Of a stretch of DNA of 10,008 bases, positions 6,749 through 10,008 are shown one piece after another. The stretch comes from Chloromonas sp. AAM2. Taxonomy: Eukaryota; Chlorophyta; Chlorophyceae; Chlamydomonadales; Chlamydomonadaceae. The first letter of the stretch is position 1, and each line of letters opens with the position of its first letter. Under the pieces are notes generated by a model that searched no databases, was not told the origin of the DNA, and saw nothing but the letters and a program-made list of their open reading frames with translations. The translations under genes and the position numbers were made by a program. The stretch covers positions 39,566-49,573 of the forward strand of contig QAXH01005423.1 in assembly GCA_004335635.1 (NCBI GenBank). The letters are read 5' to 3'.

Positions 6749-9700
6749 ATGGATTTGCCTTGGAAGAATCCGGCTGGGAAGGAACAGAAAGGAGGAGCAG
6801 TCAAGCCCGCACAGGTACGTAGGCAAACATCTCCCGCTTGACCACACCTTGTTTTCCCTGGTAACTGCGCGCCAGCATGAGAGTCAGTGTGTGTACGCCA
6901 GAGTGAGTGCGCACAGAGCGGGCTCGCAAGGCGAGAGGGCCCATTCATTCCAAACCCATACGTGCTCGACTTTGAGCGCCCACCGCTGACATCTGTCCCA
7001 TTGATGACTTGCCTGTTGTCTGTACGCGAGGAATGCTGCGTCAAACGTGCGACTTGTCATCTTTTCCATCTGACAGCTGAGGTGTTTTGTCTTGTGGTGA
7101 TGTCCCAGACGCCTTCTCCACCACCAAATGAATCAACAAGAAGCGTCTACCATGAATGTGGGATGCAAGGTTTGATCTGGAAGGGCGCTTCGTGCTTCCC
7201 CTCAAACACTTGTTAATGCCGACCGTTGCGCCGCAGAGCCCCTGTTCCATGAGCTGGAGTGGCATCAGCTTCAATACAGTGTTCGACTACAGCGATGTGG
7301 ACGTGGAGGCAGAGCTGCGGGCCACGGGCGAGCTGGCCATGCGCTGCAACCCACAGGTACATTTTGTCTGGTCAACTCGCATGATCGGAGGCCCGTGGCG
7401 GAGACACCTTAGCCAACTGGCCTTCACCTGCAAGTGACCAGGCGAGCCAAGCTCGGCGCGTGTATGAGTAGCATGGGACGACATGAGTCGTGTAGGTTAG
7501 GACAGGTGCATGTCAGCTGTGGTGGTGAATTCACAAAGTGGCACATTCGCGTGCTTCCAGGTGGAAAGCTTCGAGTTACTTGAGACCCCGCTTGTACAGG
7601 AAGCGGAGCTGGACAGACCGCCAAGCACACTACAGGTGGGACGTGTAGATGTGTAGCACCCTGGCTGATAACCACAGTGTGTGTTTGGTCAGAGCCCCAA
7701 TGGCTGGCACTCTGCAGCTGACGCAGCAGGTCTTGTCTCAGCACTAACACAAGTCTTCAGCAAACCTTGTGTGCCAATACTACCACAGCACTGTGTACAC
7801 CACAGGTATACCACAAGCTGGTATATCATGTCGAAAAGGAAAGGAGAACTCAGCCTGAGACGACATGCCGTTCTACCTGTTACTCAATCCTTTCACTCGG
7901 CATGCACACGTTGACTTTGCTGGCTGGAACGATGTATGCAGAGCTCATGGTCCTCGGTCAGCTGGAGGAGCATGAGCCACAACATACTCTATGACTACAA
8001 CAACGTGGACGTTGAGGCAGACCTGCCTTTGATGGACCAGCTGGGCTGCAACCCACAGGTACAAATTGTTTGGTCAATTCGCATGATCGGTGCTCAGCAG
8101 GGCAGAGCGAGACCTAGCACGATCACATAAACATGCTTCAACTGGCCTTCACCTGAAAGTGACCAGACGAGCCAAGCTTGGTGTATGAGTAGCATGGGAC
8201 GACATGGGATGAAAATGAGTCGTGTAGGTTAGGAAAGGTGCATGTCAGCTGTGGTGGTGAATTCACAAACTGTCACATTCGCATGCTTTCAGGTGCAAAG
8301 CTTCGAGTTACTTGAGACCCCGCTTGTACAGGAAGCGGAGCTGGACAGACCACCAAGCACACTACAGGTGGGACGTGTAGATGTGTAGCACCCTGGCTGA
8401 TAACCACTGGGGTTTGATTCCTAGCCAATGTGTGTTTGGATGTGAGCGTGGATCACAGCCCCAATGGCTGGCACTCTACAGCTGACGCAGCAGGTTTTGT
8501 GTCAGCATGAACGCAAGTCTTCAGCAAACCTTGTGTGCCAATACTACCACAGCACTGTGTACACCACAGGTATACCACAAGCTGGTATACCATGTCGGAA
8601 AGGAAAGGAGAACTCAGCCTGAGACGACATGCCGTTCTACCTGTTACTCAATTCTTACACTTGGCATGCATAGATTGACTTTGCTGGCTGGAACGATGTA
8701 TGCAGAGCCCGTGGTCCTCGGTCAGCTGGAGGAGTATGGCCCACAACGTACTCTTTGACTACACCAACGTGGACGTTGAGGCAGACCTGCCTTTGATGGA
8801 CCAGCTGGGCGGCGAGCCACAGGTATATTTTGCAAGGTTGTAGTGATGGACCCACAGGTTCTGTGATCGAGTAGAGCGTCGGGGTGTGTGTTGGGTAATA
8901 GCACTGAAATCAACGAGGAAACAAATGTACGATGAGCGAACTGGGTGGCGAGCCACAGGTATACATAGTGATCAACTGGAGTATGGCTTTGCCGGTCTGA
9001 TACTTCATCAAACTGTTGTACCAAAACCTTATAAGGCTTCATGTACGTCATTACTGGGATGGCCTTTGGAATCAGTACCAAGTAGAGCTTTAGCCTGTCA
9101 AGTAGAGTATCAAGTATGGCTTTGCCTGTCTGACGGCATGCCGGGATACTCAATCAGTTGTTGTACTTGTGTGTGCGTTGTGCGTCTGGACAGATGAGGA
9201 ATGACATGGAGAGGGTGGTGGTGAAGCAGAAGGACTTGGCGGATGAGACCGCTGAGGAGAACAGGAGGTGAGCAGTCCGGCACAGTGATCATGGACACCA
9301 TGGCCAAAAAACAAGTGACACGGAGACTTCGCATGAGAGGAGGGACTCCAACCCGTCCAAACTACCTAACAAACAATGTCCACCGGGGCGAAGAGCACGA
9401 ACAGAGGCGCTGGTGTCGATATGTAGCCACGGGGCCGGCAGGTCACAGTCGTTATTCTCACTGTGACGTCACAGCACAGGAGACTTCACAGCACTGTGCA
9501 GCCCCTGATACCACCGACGTCCTGGTTGGACAGCAGCTTCCTGCTACATGTATGAAACTGCTACATGTGTGAAACCAGGATCTGTCCATTTCTTGGTAGG
9601 CGTCTTGGTTAGAATATGACCAAGGTCGGTAACTAGCGCCATGAGCAGCCACACCAATTGCCTTTACTCACACGTCACTTTGTGTACTGCTTTTCCCATG

Positions 9701-10008
9701 GCAGGCTGCTGGCCAAGGTCCACGCCATGCAGCAGCTGGTGTCAGACATGCAGAACCAGCTTGATGCCTCCCAGAGCGTGGCCTCTCAGCTGCAGCAAGA
9801 GCTGGCAGCCAGCCAGGCGGAGCTGGCTGTGGCACAGCAGGAGAGGAGTGCAGCACAACTGCGTGAGCAGCAGCTGCAAGGCGAGATCAATGACAAGGAG
9901 CGGAGGTTGGAGAGTGCCTGGGCGCACCTGCGTCACGTTATGGTCATGACAGCTCCTCGCCCATTCGCCAACACGGCTGAGAACACCGAGCAGACCAACA
10001 ACAAGCAG
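6749..10008 (+). CDS. Coiled-coil protein with ~64-residue tandem exon-encoded repeat (partial, 3' end outside window)
   Basis: Proposed exons: 6749-6814, 7237-7356, 7561-7635, 7942-8058, 8293-8367, 8706-8822, 9194-9267 and 9705 to beyond 10008. All introns are GT-AG and all phases fit, giving 316 codons. The first exon (M-D-L-P-W-K-N-P-A-G, then Lys/Gly-rich) ends at CAG/GTACGT. Next come exon type A (SPCS/SSWSS/SPWSS start, a D-Y-x-x-V-D-V-E-A-[ED]-L core, ending N/E-P-Q) and exon type B (F-E-L-L-E-T-P-L-V-Q-E-A-E-L-D-R-P-P), in order A-B-A-B-A. Residues ~191-295 form a charged coiled coil rich in Gln, Glu, Ala and Leu, then a polar segment. The role may be scaffolding. F-E-L-x-x-T-P-x-V faintly recalls C2 domains of the RPGRIP1 group, but I do not assign a family. 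The coiled-coil exons are firmer than the start exon. Confidence 0.6.
6815..7236 (+). other. First intron of gene 2, with a possible extra exon
   Basis: Donor GTACGT at 6815 and acceptor GCCGCAG ending at 7236 join phase 0 to phase 0. A candidate exon at 7109-7169 (acceptor TGTCCCAG, donor AAG/GTTTGA, reading T-P-S-P-P-P-N-E-S-T-R-S-V-Y-H-E-C) is open in phase 0. It ends in phase 1, which does not fit the next exon, so I left it out of the model. An alternative first exon in this interval cannot be excluded. Confidence 0.4.
7237..8822 (+). repeat. Tandem duplication of a two-exon cassette, about 2.2 units
   Basis: Unit 1 runs 7237-7941, unit 2 runs 7942-8705, and a third copy of exon A alone is at 8706-8822. 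Exons and introns match alike. For example exon B (7561-7635 and 8293-8367) is 75 bp in both copies with only about three differences, and the sequence after it is shared through the CAG/GTATACCACAAG block at 7806 and 8570. Exon A of unit 1 is clearly more diverged from the other two, which are near-identical. The roughly 60-bp difference in period comes from insertions, including about 25 bp near 8105-8130, the GGGATGAAAAT near 8207, and about 40 bp after 8415. High intron identity means the last duplication is recent. Confidence 0.9.
7806..7867 (+). other. Ambiguous possible exon after exon B (copy 1)
   Basis: After CACCACAG the frame V-Y-H-K-L-V-Y-H-V-E-K-E-R-R is open in phase 0 and would follow exon B. 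It recurs at 8570 with one residue changed. No good donor follows, so a spliced exon is doubtful. The CAG/GTATAC at its start could itself be a donor. I did not include it in the gene model. Confidence 0.25.
8823..9193 (+). other. Intron between last exon A and the coiled coil, with decayed repeats
   Basis: It runs from donor GTATAT at 8823 to acceptor GGACAG ending at 9193, phase 0. It contains a second CTGGGTGGCGAGCCACAGGT block at 8941-8960 that copies the 3' end of exon A. It also has a direct repeat built on GTATGGCTTTGCC (8981 and 9114) followed in both copies by TACT, CA and GTTGTAC elements. Confidence 0.6.
8981..9166 (+). repeat. Imperfect direct repeat pair in a gene 2 intron
   Basis: Copy 1 spans about 8981-9020 and copy 2 about 9114-9166. 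They share GTATGGCTTTGCC[G/T]GTCTGA, then ATACTTCATCAAACTGTTGTAC against ATACTCAATCAGTTGTTGTAC, with a 12-bp insertion in copy 2. Short AAGTAGAG units lie between the copies. Confidence 0.65.
9335..9365 (+). mobile_element. Remnant of the Fanzor element terminal repeat
   Basis: It matches the left TIR at 5251-5281 at 27 of 31 positions without gaps, including the unbroken block ACTCCAACCCGTCC. Homology stops at about 9365, and I found no matching inverted partner in the window. It indicates a second, mostly lost insertion of the same transposon family in this intron. Confidence 0.65.
9541..9574 (+). repeat. 17-bp tandem duplication
   Basis: CTGCTACATGTATGAAA is followed directly by CTGCTACATGTGTGAAA, with one base different. 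It lies in the intron of gene 2 before the last visible exon. Confidence 0.9.

Larger units (their letters stand above)
9268..9704 (+). other. Intron inside the coiled-coil region (437 bp)
   Basis: Donor GTGAGC at 9268 and acceptor TTTTCCCATGGCAG ending at 9704, phase 2, rejoining an Arg codon (AG/G). It contains a remnant of the Fanzor element end at 9335-9365 and a tandem 17-bp duplication at 9541-9574. No gene is seen inside. Confidence 0.75.

Noticed and set aside
6622..7044. Minus-strand open frame of 140 codons
   Set aside because: It shows no domain, is rich in Cys, Ser, Thr and Arg, and overlaps the first exon of gene 2 on the other strand. It is most likely a chance frame.
7170..7236. 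Read-through of the frame upstream of the first exon A (M-W-D-A-R-F-D-L-E-G)
   Set aside because: All three exon A copies begin right after a CAG acceptor with AGC in phase 0, so the upstream open frame is more likely intron.
7237..8822. Possibility that the direct repeats are a CRISPR-like array or transposon LTRs
   Set aside because: The units are ~700 bp, contain splice-bounded coding exons in a constant frame, and lack terminal motifs or target duplications. Tandem exon duplication explains them better.
8722..9153. Minus-strand frame of 143 codons across the third exon A
   Set aside because: It runs antisense through the conserved exon and the repeat-bearing intron, and no feature supports it.

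Overview
This is eukaryotic nuclear DNA. Its reading frames only make sense as short exons joined across GT-AG introns. The best clue to the lineage is the pleckstrin-homology (PH) domain of the first gene, which resembles the plant PH1-type domain (an E-Y-W ... G-W-L-x-x-Q-G ... W-R-x-R-W-F-V-L-K start and a later P-R-G-V core). With moderate GC and a possible TGTAA 3'-end signal, this suggests a green alga or another member of the green lineage, but that is an inference.

Layout, left to right. Positions 1-395 are the leader or promoter side of gene 1, with an (ATG)n microsatellite and a possible upstream ORF overlapping the start. Positions 396-4303 hold gene 1, complete on the + strand. 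Seven exons join in phase to a 566-residue protein with an N-terminal PH/PTB-like region, a PH domain, a long Gly/Ser/Tyr/Gln-rich disordered region with a polyQ run, and a WW domain ending exactly at the C-terminus. It looks like a membrane-lipid-binding adaptor that also binds proline-rich partners. Positions 4304 to about 5240 are 3' UTR and intergenic DNA.

Positions 5245-6070 are a transposable element of about 826 bp with terminal inverted repeats of about 158 bp. Inside lies a decayed open frame carrying the RuvC-III motif WDRDVNAARNI. This is the C-terminal signature of Fanzor, the eukaryotic homologue of TnpB, an RNA-guided nuclease of transposons. The nuclease is truncated, so the copy is a non-autonomous internal-deletion derivative. 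A short related end fragment lies at 9335-9365 inside an intron of gene 2.

Positions 6749-10008 hold gene 2, + strand and cut by the window end. A short first exon, two alternating phase-0 exon types (about 39 and 25 codons, in the order A-B-A-B-A) and two coiled-coil exons join in frame. The A-B cassette has been duplicated with its introns in a recent tandem event (period about 705-765 bp). The encoded protein would carry a roughly 64-residue repeat before a long coiled coil. I do not recognise the family with confidence.

The two genes share no obvious pathway. The Fanzor element sits between them. No tRNA, rRNA, CRISPR array or credible minus-strand gene was seen.
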